Of a DNA stretch of 64,000 bases, positions 33,556 through 45,736 are shown one piece after another. Every line of letters starts with the position of its first letter. The first letter of the stretch is position 1. The translations under genes and the position numbers were made by a program. Source of the DNA: Chondrosia reniformis. Its lineage: Eukaryota; Porifera; Demospongiae; Chondrillida; Chondrillidae. The notes below the pieces were generated by a model. It worked only from the letters and a program-made list of their open reading frames with translations. It searched no databases and was not told the origin of the DNA. Location of the stretch: the NCBI GenBank assembly GCA_947172415.1, contig OX359192.1, positions 1,862,501 through 1,926,500 of the forward strand, in the 5' to 3' direction.

Positions 33556-34880
33556 ATAGTATAGTAAGGTATAGTATAGCATAAATAACAATTACTTATA
33601 TATACAGTTTATATACTCCCAAGCAATTTGTCTCCATGTTCACACCCCACATATATAGCTGATCATGCATGATATATAAAATAGCTCAGTTATATACCAA
33701 TCATGAATTTGATTAAACAAAACATTAGAGTAAACAATGACTTCCTATTACAGCCCACCAATGAAATTTACATTATGTATTAGGTATATATATATACAGT
33801 ATTGCAGGTCCAACAAGCCATTAGTCCATTAGTACTACTATTTACATGTGTATATATGTTGATCATGCAAGCTATATACACAAATACCCAATATATATAA
33901 CAATAAAAAATACGTTTATAATAATAATGAGATTCAGCAACACAATGTTTCACAGAAATGAATGTTTCAACCCGGAGGTCTTCTTCAGCAATGAGGAAAA
34001 ATGAGTACAACCAAGTTTAAATAAAGGATGTGATGGTGATTGAGTGATGATGTCATGGTTTGTGCACCAACTAATAAATTTGGACCCTGGAATGCAAGTT
34101 GACCCCATATGGCATGACATTATTCATTAACACCCCCTTTTTTTAATTTAGCTCAATCAATTAACTCAATTATTATTGCTTAAATCAGTATAATACGGTC
34201 GCCTACACGAATTTCTTTTGCGTCAATATAGGAACAATTCTCAAACTTAATACAAATATGCTTTATCTAACCTTCACTATAACTCGCTTATTCGGTAGCT
34301 CCTTCTCGTAGGAGAGCGTCGGCTTGTCATAGCCGTTCACGAAAGGATGATCTTTTGCAACGAGGTGGTGACGTATTCGAAACGTCACATGATTCACAAA
34401 ATGTGTACGCAGCGATAGAAAGACATCACCCAAATTGTACAATCATAACCTAGAATTCTTCATTATTATCTTGCAATTTTAAGTAAGCAAAATTTCGCCA
34501 GACGTTTGTCATACACATGTACCATGTTGGTTTCACAGTGATCTGACCAATTGAAAAATTGTATGAATATAATACATTGTGGTCCTCCAGTTTTCTACCA
34601 AAGGGAGGCGTAAATGAAAAATTCCTTAATCTAAACTGAATTTTATACCCTAAACTTTATGATAATATGGTGATGGTCATTGTCTAGGTGTTTCGTATCG
34701 AATATTTTGTCTGCCGCGATCGATCGCACAACTGTCGCCCCCTTGGCTGAACAACTCGATCGTACACTGAACAGCTGTTACCCACGTGTTAACCAAGGGG
34801 GCGAGTGCGATCGATTTATATAATAAATTGTTTCCTGTGTTTGTTATTTGCCCACCCGCCCGCGTGGCTTTGAAGCCACT
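33556..34880. repeat. Copy of the 18.8-20.6 kb block in tail A
   Basis: Same orientation as 18805-20640 with many indels. It includes an AACCCGGAGGTCTTCTTC motif at about 33968 and the loop plus right-arm remnant of the large foldback element (34220-34430). Confidence 0.8.
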
Positions 34881-34932
34881 TCTTTGGATGAGAAACAGGA
34901 AATTTATGGAGCGCCAAAGTGGACAAAAATGA

Positions 34933-35014
34933 AGATCGATGTCGATGTCGATATCTAAGAGCGATGTCGATATCGATGTCGATGTCAATCGATCGTCGGT
35001 GTCGACAGTCGATC
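34933..35014 (+). repeat. GATGTC/GATATC simple repeat before the HECT-like gene, copy A
   Basis: Runs of CGATGTCGATGTCGATATC-like hexamers, many of them palindromic (GATATC, ATCGAT), ending about 55 bp before the ATG at 35070; likely part of that gene's promoter or 5' UTR. Confidence 0.7.
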
Positions 35015-35069
35015 GTCTGTAATACCTGTTCTTCTTTACCAGCTGTTCTTCTTTACCAGCTGTTAAGAA

Positions 35070-37391
35070 ATGGCGGAAGACAAAGTACAACAGGCTATTG
35101 ATATTCTCATACCGCTTCTCGGTCAGCGTGAGGCTGGAGAAAGCTCCAATTCAGGGTCAATAAACAGTGAACCACGCCAAAGAGGTATAAGTTAGGCCAA
35201 GCAGCTACAGGCTAATTTGATTTGCGATTCAGTGTTTCGTGCTACTACATGGAAATCTCAAAAACTAAACCCCTAGTACCGTGTTATGTAACTGCGCGAA
35301 CATCTTTTTCTACGGGTTCATCGTTATATTATATTGCGCCCACGACGTTGACGTTTTTGTACTATTCAGTATAAGGTAAATATACTATTCACATGCACTC
35401 CTTGGATATTGAAGGCCCTAATTGACAATATATACAATATCGAATATTATAATGTGAATGCTATATAACATGAAGTATCTGTCCGGATGGACGGTTGCAG
35501 CAATGAAGTGTACATAATTATAATTACTGGTGTATACAAACTTTTATGCATAGGTATATGGTGAGAGATAGGCCAAATATAATTGTATGGCATCATGGCA
35601 AAATTTAAAAACTCATGTAGTGGACATGTATACATGGTGTCTGTGAATGCTGACATAAAGTGGTAGCTTCATGTATATTTGTCCATCTGATCATGTATGG
35701 TGAGATATAGGCACATATTATATAAACTTTCTATACTCATTGATCATGCTTAATATAGATGCAGGAGTTGAGTTATATACTTACGGGATGCCAGCATTAA
35801 ACATTAATTCATACTGAATTTGCATGGGCTGGCATGAGCTTAGGGCATTAGGCCTATATAGTCTTCATATGTATCCTTGGTAGTCTATGTAGAAATTTTA
35901 ATGTCGTGTCACTTTTCCCTAAGTTTTTTCTCACCATTCACAGACTCATTGTTCATGCATTATAGATGCATGGCATGCAGTATATAAAGCATGATCAATG
36001 ATTATGAGTTATAGAAAGTTTAATGTACATATATATTCTCACCATACACCAACATAATATATCAGAGAGTATGGCAGTACTCTCTAAGTAGGGATGGCCG
36101 AAAAAAACATGGCCGCCCAATCCAATGTATTATCAATTAACACCTAATAAATCAACAGCGATAGGATTTTTGCTTGTATTCGAGTGTTTGCAGTCGTTTT
36201 TGCATGCTTTTCTAAATGCCAAAACATGCTTTCGCCAAGAAAACTTTCAAAACAAATGTTAATAATTGGAGCAATACAAATTAAATAAAACATTCAAAAA
36301 TGGAGTTAAAAGTAGGGATGGCACTATAACAACGATTGGCACATCTAGAAAAAGCTGTTATAGTGCCATCCCTATTTTTAACTTCATTTTTGAATGTGTT
36401 TTTTAACTTCATTGTTATGGTCTGCATACCTAATACAGGGGCAAATATTCGAGGCTCCTGCAGCCGGGCTTTGGATGCAGTTAGGTCTTTCAGGAACCGT
36501 TTGGGTGGTACTGCAACACTGAATGACATCACAGCTGAACAAAAAGCCAACTTTGGCCCTTACAAGCAACCAAAAGGGAAAGGGCCTGCCAAAAGAAGTA
36601 AAGGAATAAGTTGGACTGTTAAAATGGTATGCTTGAGCTCCACTAATGCTAAGCGAGTGCCTTGTACTGTTGTTGAACGAGAAGCACTTATAGAGGCTGG
36701 CTTGGGAGAGAAGAAAGTATTCATTGAAGACATAAATTGTTCACATGAGGAGTTTAAATCTGCAATAATTGCAACTTTTCCCAAGCTAGGTGAATGTGGG
36801 GGGTTCGATTTGTTACGATGTATACCCAATACCAAGGAGTTAGAGGTCATTTCTGTGGCTATATCACAGTCACCGAAGCTCTTGAAGAGTGTGGTGGCAT
36901 GTGGAAGGGTATTTATCCGACCAATTCAGAAGAACTTGGCCCTTGATCCTGACAAGGAGCTAACCTCTCCGGTGCAGGTGTGTTCGAATATATACTGCAG
37001 GAGTCACTGCATGATACCATCAATGACTCGTGCATTTGGCGTATCGATATCTTTGTTTGTAATTTAGCTTAATGAAAAATGTATCTACTGTGGTGAAGAA
37101 GTGGCCTTGACTCATTTGAGAAAGCATGTGCAGCGTTGCAGGTTTGACACATGTATATAACTAACCAGCTATATAGCAATTATTTCATGAATATATATAC
37201 TTATATTAAAGAGTATACCGTACTCTTTGATAACATACTCTATGTACATATGTTATAGACTCAAACCAATAGATAGTGAATCAGACAGTGGTAGCAGTAC
37301 TAGTCTAGGTAATAAGCCTGCCCCAAAGATTCCTTGCATAAGTATTTCATCTGATGAGTCTGAGGACCTGGATGCAGCTGTGCCTTCCAAG
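35070..37391 (+). pseudogene. 5' half of a HECT-protein-like gene, copy A, cut at the unit junction
   Basis: Four exons join in frame: 35070-35184, 36439-36977, 37068-37141 and 37259-37391 (287 codons). The N-terminus is MAEDKVQQAIDILIPLLGQR. Exon 2 has SFRNRLGG, FGPYKQPKGKG and EALIEAGLGEKKVFIED, followed by FPKLGECGGFDLLRC and GRVFIRPIQKNLALD. Exon 3 has a CIYCGEE...HLRKHVQRC putative zinc site, and exon 4 is Ser/Asp-rich. This order resembles N-terminal halves of uncharacterised animal proteins that end in a HECT (G2E3-like) ubiquitin ligase domain. No VWA or HECT exon follows; the core of unit B begins 250 bp on. Intron 1 (35185-36438) contains M2. Confidence 0.6.
36290..36397. repeat. 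Palindromic M2 element, copy A
   Basis: 42-bp inverted arms (ACATTCAAAAATGGAGTTAA, then AAGTAGGGATGGCACTATAACA) with a 24-bp loop, in intron 1 of the HECT-like gene copy. Confidence 0.85.
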
Positions 37392-39597
37392 GTATTGCAT
37401 AATATACATTTTTATATTTTCATATGCATAATACCTATGCATGCTTGTTATGCAGGTAGCCACTGAAGAAGTATATATATTAGCGTAATTAATAAGGCAT
37501 ATTATCAACGATTGTGCAATAGGAGTTGTATTTACAATAGTTACAAACATTGGTCATGCATGTATGCATTCGAAAAGCTCTGCAGGTGCACAGCCACTAG
37601 GTCTTGCATCATCCCTAATTGGTTATTGGTTAGACCAATAGACTCTATGTACCGACAACGATCTCTTGCCTGAGTACAAACATTTATTAAAATGAAATCG
37701 AAATAAGCCAAGATTACGTACAAACTGTACAAAAGAAAGAAAAGTTACTGTAACTTCAAAAATACATAAGTACATGTTTCACACTTAGAATCACCCAAAT
37801 TACTTGACAAGGTTTCTTATTTTGAGGCAACACCAAGTTTTTCCTTTGCCATACGCAATATTTCTGAGGCATTTCTCTTAATTATTTCTGCATCTTTTCT
37901 TTCTTGCTCAGCACGTTCCAACTCTTCCCTTGCCTTCCTTCTTATGTCTTCTGCCTCCTTCCTAGCAACCCTGGCCAGCCTCAGAACCTCCTTTGCCTGC
38001 TCAAGACACAGAGGTGGGGTGTCTGGAAAGAAGTCAAATCCTGGCTCCGGATATACCTCAGTGGCACCCATGGTTTCATACTAAAAAAGATAGTGTACAT
38101 CAATTATAATTAAACATTATGCACAATATTGCATCACTTTAAAAATATGCATGCATTACCAAATCAACAAATCCTTTCAATAAACAGAAATATACAAGAA
38201 TGGCAAATTACCTCAGTGGATGCGTTACTAGCTGTGCTGTTTCGATCTGCTCTTTTTGTTGACTTTGAAATATTCTCATTTAGTGTAGTATACTTGTAGT
38301 CCCTAGGAGGCGTGGCATTATAGGTAGATGGAAGATTTCCCAATAAATTCGCTGGATTTGAAGATTTCATTTTTACATAGCCTTTGCCAGAATTATCCAC
38401 CGAATTATCAAAGCCATTATTCTCGGGTGCTGTCATCTCTTCATAGACATCGTCACCAACACCATTTTCTTCTACATCTTGATCAGCTTCTTCGTAGGTA
38501 GAACTTTCTCGATCAGATTCAGTTGTCAGATTTGCCGAAGAAAGATCACCTTGGATTGACGTTATCTCACTAGTGCCTTTGGTAGGTATAGACGGCTCAA
38601 CAGACAGGGATTTTTCTTTTGACACTGGAGCTGGGGGTACCTGATAAGTGTCCTCTATTCTTTGCGTGTGGTCCTGCAACTGTGTGTGGGCAACATCTTC
38701 CTTTTGATCATTACTTTCAAGTTCCAGCTGTATTGGCATTGATGTCTTGATCACTCCTGATACTTCTGGACTCTTACTCAATTGTGATTTTGGATCCACT
38801 TCCAAAGCCTGTGGCTGTTTGTGGTCGTCTAATTTTACTGGTTGTCCATCAGGTATAAGTACTGGTTCGGTTGGGCCAATGTTTGAATCTTGAATATGTG
38901 CATCTTTATCAGCCACCTGTGTATTGACTGAAGGCACTCGCTTTCTCGGCTTAGGAACAGGTCTATTTATGTCACTTGGTGCATTCATCATGGAACTGTC
39001 TCCTGATGAGGTAAGGTCACTGTTTTCAGAAAGTACTGATTTACTTCTTGGTGCTATTACAGGAATCCTTAAAGCATCCTGTTTGGTGTCATGTACATCT
39101 GGAAGGTTTGCCAAGCACTCTTTGTTGGGAGAGATGGTTGTCTTGTCCTCTGCAGGTTCCTTACAAGGCTGCTTCTGTTCATCACTTTTAAGGGAGGTTC
39201 TTCTGACAGCCGGAGGTGGTGGCTTACTAAATTGCAGTGCTGCCTTCTTTTCATTGTTTGGTATGGTCATAGGCGGGGTCTTTGGATTCCACTGGGAAAG
39301 ATTGTCATATACTTCCCCATTTGTATTTTCAATATCTACTTCTTTTGGTGGTGTAAGCGGTGGGCTGTCTTCCCGGGTAAGTTTCGGTTTGGTTTTAGTT
39401 GGTAGAGGGGGAGGCGGACCACTTTCAATGAAAGACTCCATTTTACCCTGTTGACTCTCTTCCTTTTGTAGAGAATGCTTGATTTCATCTGAAGCAGCAA
39501 GAGAGACAGGATGCAAATTATTTTGCTTTGAATCACCAGCTGATAATTCTTCTGGCATAAGTCCATTAGTGCTACTTTCTAGAGCAAGTTTAGGTTT

Positions 39598-39674
39598 GTT
39601 TGCAGTAGGAGGTTCAGGTTTGTTTGCAGTAGGAGGTACAGGTTTGTTTGCAGTAGGAGGTACAGGAGGGGGAG
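39598..39674 (-). repeat. Coding minisatellite (PPTANKP repeats) at the recombination point of core B
   Basis: Three near-identical 24-bp units encode PPTANKP-type repeats in exon 7 (minus strand). Counterparts lie at 25475-25535 and 53715-53791. Variants to the left of this stretch in B match C and those to the right match A. Confidence 0.8.
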
Positions 39675-39976
39675 GACCACTTTCTTCCAAATCATCTCTA
39701 CGCTTACTGACATCTCTAACACCATCTCCTCCTGCAACGCCCACTCTTCCAGGTGACTTGGGTGGCAGTAAGGCTATCTTTGTGGATCGTGTATGAGTCT
39801 TGGTGTGAGTGGGAGAGGGACTGCTTGGACCAGGTGACTCTACTGTACTCTCACTTACTGGGGAAGGAGGAGGTCCCTGTTGATTAAAAAATTTGGAAGA
39901 TATTTTAAAAATATTTGCAAAACTTAAACATAAAATTAGTCAAATTGATTACAAGTACCCTTATGGTATTGGAAAA

Positions 39977-40092
39977 TGAACCTAGAAACAGCTGCTTCAA
40001 ACCACTACGCAGTGCTCTGCTACTGAGCTACAATTTCCACGGCAATGCTCCATTTATATTCCCCCTCATTAACAGTCTTATACTATTTAACA
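39977..40092 (-). repeat. tRNA-derived SINE-like element, copy in core B
   Basis: Counterpart of 25850-25965, apparently identical. Confidence 0.65.
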
Positions 40093-40480
40093 GGTAAGTA
40101 ATCAGCCTTAATCCATACAAATTAGTAGTGAGTCATTATACCAGAACTAGCTAACAACATGTACGTACATATTTGAAATTGCTTAACAACCTACTCTTGT
40201 TTACAATGTATAAAACAGAAAATGAACAAAACATCAACTTCCAACTATCACAGCGCTTGCAAACACACAGCCTAATGAATACAATACATTAAGGTAGCTA
40301 AATTTAACATGGACTTGCTTACATCATCTTCATCAAAGGCACAAAACTTTCTAGGCTTCTTTCTCTTGGGTGCCTTGGGTCTAGTGGTAGTCAGATGCAT
40401 GAGAGGAGTAGAAGTTGCAGCGTCTTGAGTCACCTTTATGGTCATAAAGAGTTAAACATTACTTACGTACGTACATGACA

Positions 40481-40668
40481 GATATTCAAGATGGTTCATC
40501 TTTGGTCTTTTGAGCGTCTATAGAGATGCACTTTGTCTTCTGGAGAATCTGATGTTTCAATCCTCGAGGTCTTCTTCAGCGACTCTCCAGAAAACAAACT
40601 GTGTCTTTAGATGCAAAGACCAAAGATGAATCATCTCTAAATGCAGTTAGAAGAAATCCCATCTAAGG
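40481..40668. repeat. Foldback element M1, first copy in core B
   Basis: Counterpart of 26354-26541. Confidence 0.75.
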
Positions 40669-41727
40669 ACATGACAGGCTACGTACAATAAATGTGGGAA
40701 TCAAAGTGACTGTTTAGAAGTAGCGCATTGATACTTTACCTCATCAAATGCTGCCTTATCTGCTTTATTGAATTGGGATGTTTTGGAAACCCCTCCATCA
40801 GTTGCTTCCTTTTTCATTTTCTTTTGCTAAAATGAAAAAGGTACTAAATAGTACAATCTCATTCACTTGAATGGGAGCTAGCAATCAGTAAATCATTCGT
40901 ATTCTTACTTTGGAAGAGGATGAAGAGGGAGCTCTCGATTCTCCAGTCATTTCATCTTGATGTGCAAGCCTTACTTCTTCACATATGGCATTTACCCATG
41001 ATCTCATTTCGTCTTCCGTATCAGTATAAAAGTAATAGTCTCGAAGATTTGTTCCTAAATCATTGTTTTCCTGTGAGATAGGTGAAACAAAAAATGGATT
41101 CTGCAGGTAAGTCAGCTATTCAAAACACCAATATCTCTAAATGAACTTCTAATGCTATAAATACTTCTGTTATAGAGAATGAAATGATGTTTGTTGTGAT
41201 CATAATGGTAATATAGACATTTAAATGAGCATCATAGAATACAATTGCCTCATTCATTGCTGATGAAGACCTCAGTTTAATAAACAAAACCAAGTTTGGA
41301 CAATATCATGGTTTTTGCACAATGATAAAAAAAGGGCTTGGAAATCTCAAACTAATGCTATTATCTTAGACAAGATACAGCTCCAACAAGCCATCGAGTG
41401 TGTGTGAGTGGATTCTTACCATTGCCTTCAAAACCATCATATTTGCACTCTTCTTGATGACATTTTTTGGATCTGAAGAGCAGGCCTTTCTGCAGTCACT
41501 ATAGTCTGCCAGACATACAATACCACATGGCTTCTTGTCCTGAGCAGCATAAGAAAGATATCTTTAATATATCTAATTTAATAAGGAGTACCTGTTTCAC
41601 AATAGAGTCTAGCATTGTTATATTGCAATTTGAGTGTAGATTGAGGTATATAGACAAACAATTGGACAGTATGTATAATTGTGAAACCTTGCATCCATTC
41701 AGTTTTATGGAACAAGTACTAAACTAT

Positions 41728-41915
41728 CTTTGGAAAGGGTCATCTTTCGACGTTGGGAGCGTCTAGAGACGCAGTTTTTCTGATTCTTCTTTCTGCCAGA
41801 TGTTTCGACCCTGGGGGTCTTCTTCAGTGATTGCGTCTCTAGACGCTCCCAAAGTCAAAAGATGACCCTTTCCAAAGATAAGTTCGACGCAGTTAGAAGA
41901 AATCCTTATTCTATT
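41728..41915. repeat. Foldback element M1, second copy in core B
   Basis: Counterpart of 27611-27798, with the same 14-bp flanking duplication. Confidence 0.85.
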
Positions 41916-42426
41916 AAGTACTAAACTATATATAGTCAGTGATGACATTATGGATAAGATAGCCACTAGTTTAATATGTTACAAGGCAACCTAAAACAAC
42001 ATGTACGTACTTCCTTACGACGATGAGTAGGAGTGTGGATAAACTAGTTATAAGTAAACATTGTGGTTAAAAGAATACAAGATGAAACTTAAGGTGCACG
42101 GATTAGTATACAGAATTACTAAAGTGTCATATTAAAGTGCATCAAACGATTGCGACTTAGGGCAAATTTTGTAATCTCACATTCTTTAGACACACAACTT
42201 CAATTTCCTATATATATAAATTGCTATTAAGAGTTGGACAAGCTCATTAAATTGTTAGAGGGTTCTTCTGTAGAGTCTCCCGTGCCAGTTTGATTTTTGA
42301 TTCAATGCACACTCACATGATACTCTACCAATCAGATCTTCCCACTAACTTTTAGGAATATGAATTGGAATTGATCACAATGGGACATTACAATGCCTAT
42401 AGTGATATTTGAAAAACCTTTAACTT

Positions 42427-43167
42427 CATATGTCCAGTGTATATACATATGATTCTAGTTTTCCTAAAATTTTCCGAAAGTGTAAAATGATTTGCCATCA
42501 AGTCAAGCACCATAATTGTATTTCATCATCATTGAACTCTGGATATTACCCCTGCCCACTCATGTCCCCTGAAGAGTGCAATGAACTAATGGGCGGAACC
42601 AAAGTTTGTTTGATGGGAACCAGAGTCTCCCCCTAGCCACTCAAAAAGATGGCAGACTAGCCACTCAAACCTCCATTGTATGCCATACTGATGAGTCCTA
42701 ATAAGGACAAAACAGCTGTTTATAGCTCGACCAATAAGTACTCTCACAAGCAAAAAGCTTGTGGTTTCCTTATCGGCAGATAAGGGGTACAGCTTAAAGT
42801 GTGGCTGACCACACTAATATAAGATCTAAAACTGATCTTAAAACATTCATATATAACAATTATTTAACTCTGGATATTACCTCTGCCCACTCATGTCTCC
42901 TGAGGAGCACAATGATCTCTATTATAGTTTGTTGTTTATTCCTGACTGCAGATTGTCTCCTTGTGTCAAGAAGCAGCTTTGATTGCATTACATGAAGACA
43001 TTCATGCTTTGGAGATCCTACCTGATCACTTTCAAAAAGCCCTTGAAGTAGTTAAGCCCCAAACTACTCCTAGTACAGTTCAGTATTATGAAAACTATAA
43101 CAAAGGAATGCACAAATCTAACTTACTCTTTTGTTTGGACAATAATCAAGTTGCATAATTATAAAGT
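42427..43167 (+). pseudogene. Displaced 3' end of AFG2A, copy B
   Basis: Counterpart of 28310-29050; exon 14 begins at 42952 and the shifted frame stops at 43158. Confidence 0.85.
42673..42742 (+). ncRNA. Decayed hammerhead ribozyme-like motif, copy B
   Basis: Same sequence as 28556-28625, with the same AAAAC lesion in place of GAAAC. Confidence 0.55.
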
Positions 43168-43561
43168 ATGTGGGGCTTTATATACTTGCATGGAATGGAA
43201 GATACAGACATCTAAAAAAATATATATTCATGTATTTACAAATGCAGTATATTAACAATACAATTCTTCATGTGGCTATCATGATGTGTCCAAACATATA
43301 TAGGAGCATTGTGCACGTGTATGGTTAAGTCAATCGCTTAAATTACAGCATGCCACTTCTGTATGGTTACCTTACCACATGATTACTGTCTTGTTCGTTA
43401 CTTTTAAATTAATAAAAAAATAAGTGACTGAACCATACACATAGGAAATTCAATGTGGAAATGAAACTAAGGACGTCGACCGCACAGCATGGGTACTGTA
43501 CCCTTAACAACATACCTAGGTATATTGTGTATATACTCCATATTATACAAGGTAAATAAAA

Positions 43562-43991
43562 ACATTCAAAAATGAAGTTCAAAGTACTTATTACCGAGCG
43601 GTATAGCGAGGTTAATTGTTTCCGTAGCTTAGGGGAGTCGGATCATAGATAATGTTGTTCGTTTAACTATGGTCGAATCGAGGTTGCCAACGCACATAAT
43701 TGCTTAAAGGTGTGGCAAAGAAAGTTTTCCCGTTTATTTAGGCCCTGGGGGTCTTCTTCAGTCACTGAAGAAGACCCCCAGGGTCGAAACGTTTGGCAGA
43801 CAGAAGAATCGAAAAAACTGCGTCTCTAGACGCTCTAAAAGTCGAAAGATGAACCTTTACAAAGATAAGTTCGACGCAGTTAGAAGAAATCCTTATTCCA
43901 TTATTGATCACTTTCTTGTTTCATTACTTTTTCTAGATGTGCCAATCACAGTTATAGTGCCATCCCTACTTTTAACTTCATTTTTGAATGT
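43562..43991. repeat. Element M2 with nested M1 and 41-nt palindrome, copy B
   Basis: Counterpart of 29445-29874; the perfect palindrome lies at 43743-43783. Confidence 0.7.
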
Positions 43992-44469
43992 TTTTATTTA
44001 ACTTTTTATTATACAGTACACTGTACAGAGAATTTGAAGCTTAATTAAAAAATGGCGTTCGAAGAGGCCCTAAATTTGGCACCTTCAAAAGTAACACTCT
44101 TCGGATAGAGCGCGTTGAAATCTAGGGTTGCCTATTCCCTAGTTTGGAAACATTAATGACGATTTAGTACTTGTGTGTACCTGCGTAAGTTCGCATGTTA
44201 GCGCTAGCTCATTTGAAAAAAGAAGAAGAAGAAGAAGAAAAAGAAAAAAGGAGGAATTGCAGAATTTGGCCTATTTCGGTTTAACCACTTTGCGAAGGTT
44301 ATAGAGCATCGTAACATATTTTGGCGTTTAGAAAAGCATGCAAAAACGACTGCAAACACTCGAATGCAACCGAAAATCCCATCGTTGTTGATTTATGAGG
44401 TGTTAATTGATAATACATTGAATAGGGTGGCCTTGTTTTTTTTTGGCCATCTCTACGTACTCTCTGATC

Positions 44470-45104
44470 ATAGATTATCTATACTAATTACGTAGTATAG
44501 ATAATCTATGCTGTATTCTCTATGGATTAAGGTCATCGTTTTAACTGCATTCATAGATAAAACTTGATTTTTAATCATATTCATAGCATGGCCTAGTTCA
44601 GTCACGAGTACCACAGGTCCACCTCACAAATTAGCGGGAATTGGCGGGGCTTTCAGCAAAGTGTACATACATGGATGAATTCTTCCCCAAAATACTTTTC
44701 TTCGTTGATACAGCGCAAGAGACTTCTTATAGCAATGAAGAGGTATACAGACGAATAGGTCTGGGTGTAATACGTGTTCTTCTTTTAATAAGCTCCTTTC
44801 CTGAGAGGGGAACGACTGGTAGACTTAGCTGGGGATATGAATTCTACTCTAGTCAGTCAGCACGGGGTAAAACCATTGGATTGGAACGGAAAACATTTCA
44901 ATCTCTCAAATCTTCTAATCTAAATAATTTTTTGGCCGATTTGAAGAAGAAAGTAATCAAAGTGGAGTGTGGCGATAAGACGGATATTGCAGAAGTTTAT
45001 AAACGTACGACTTATGCATTGATGTCGTTGCTCTACCAATTCCCATGGGACGAGCCAGACGTTCTGTCGCCTAACAAGGTTACGTAGTATAGATAATCTA
45101 TGCT
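44470..45104 (+). mobile_element. Palindrome-bounded segment with TICRR fragment, copy B
   Basis: Counterpart of 30353-30987, with direct 25-bp copies at 44488-44512 and 45080-45104. Confidence 0.55.
44671..45087 (+). pseudogene. TICRR exon-1 fragment, copy B
   Basis: Counterpart of 30554-30970; 138 codons, same truncation after LSPNK. Confidence 0.8.
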
Positions 45105-45393
45105 CTGATGATATTCATATGGGACCCTAATAATAATAATGACTATTAGAGTGACAATCAGTAATCTGACCAGCCAAAATAGGCTTACTAGTCACAAAAA
45201 ATTGGTGGGGTGATTACAATAAGTTGTGAATAAAAGGGAGTGCCTAAGTTTATACACTGTGTATCTGACATCCAACAATTTCTGTGTGAGTGACATTTTG
45301 GGTATACATCAACTCGGTACGTTCTACGTATAGCTAACTATATATACATGTATATATTAATCATAAATTTACTCTGTTAGTTAGTGCCTAGAA

Positions 45394-45609
45394 ATGGCCA
45401 ATTTAGGAGAGCGCATATGCGAGTACACTGTGGACACGAGTTACATGACTCTTATAAGGCCACTACTCGTTGAAGTTTTACAAGAAATCCTTACCTTCTG
45501 CCGAGAAAGAGCAGCTAATATGAGAGAAAACGCCGGTCCCGTAATTGTCGCTGCTGGAATTATTGCAATCCTTGTTGGAGGAGTCATCTGCTTTCACAAC
45601 GATCAATAG
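45394..45609 (+). CDS. Small tail-anchored-like protein (71 aa), copy B
   Basis: Encodes the same protein as 31277-31492, with the same 5' flank including the putative 5' UTR intron. Confidence 0.5.
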   Translation: MANLGERICEYTVDTSYMTLIRPLLVEVLQEILTFCRERAANMRENAGPVIVAAGIIAILVGGVICFHNDQ

Positions 45610-45736
45610 GATGAGTAACTTTGCTCAGAATGTAGTGTGATAACTTTATTTGGCTGAACTAAACTAATACGTAAAACTTTCAGTACTATGTATTACATAT
45701 ACGTATATGATTATGAAAGTAGTGTTGCGCTCAGAA

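Larger units (their letters stand above)
23766..37640. repeat. Tandem unit A (core 23.8-28.3 kb, tail 28.3-37.6 kb)
   Basis: First of two full units of a tandem segmental duplication. The core, holding exons 3-8 of the PH gene, is shared with units B and C. The tail is shared only with B and looks identical to 42427-51757 by offset and by sampling. From about 27.3 kb the offset to unit B is a constant 14117 bp. The right boundary is where ATTGGTTAGACCA meets ATAGACTCTATGTACCGACA, repeated at about 51757. Confidence 0.9.
37817..41539 (-). pseudogene. PH docking-protein gene, copy B, lacking first two coding exons
   Basis: Exons 41420-41539, 40909-41070, 40740-40826, 40323-40433, 38212-39876 and 37817-38080, all in phase. 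Exon 7 is 555 codons, as in C, and includes the 72-codon DSKQNN block missing from A. Its first ~60 codons match A (VAGGDGVRDVSKRRDDLEES), and later codons match C (SSNPANLLG, TSEITSIQG). Start and PH N-terminal exons are missing, as in A. Confidence 0.8.

Noticed and set aside
37345-37375. Hammerhead core CTGATGAGTC at 37352
   Set aside because: It lies in the Ser/Asp-rich coding exon of the HECT-like gene and has no stem II or GAAA.
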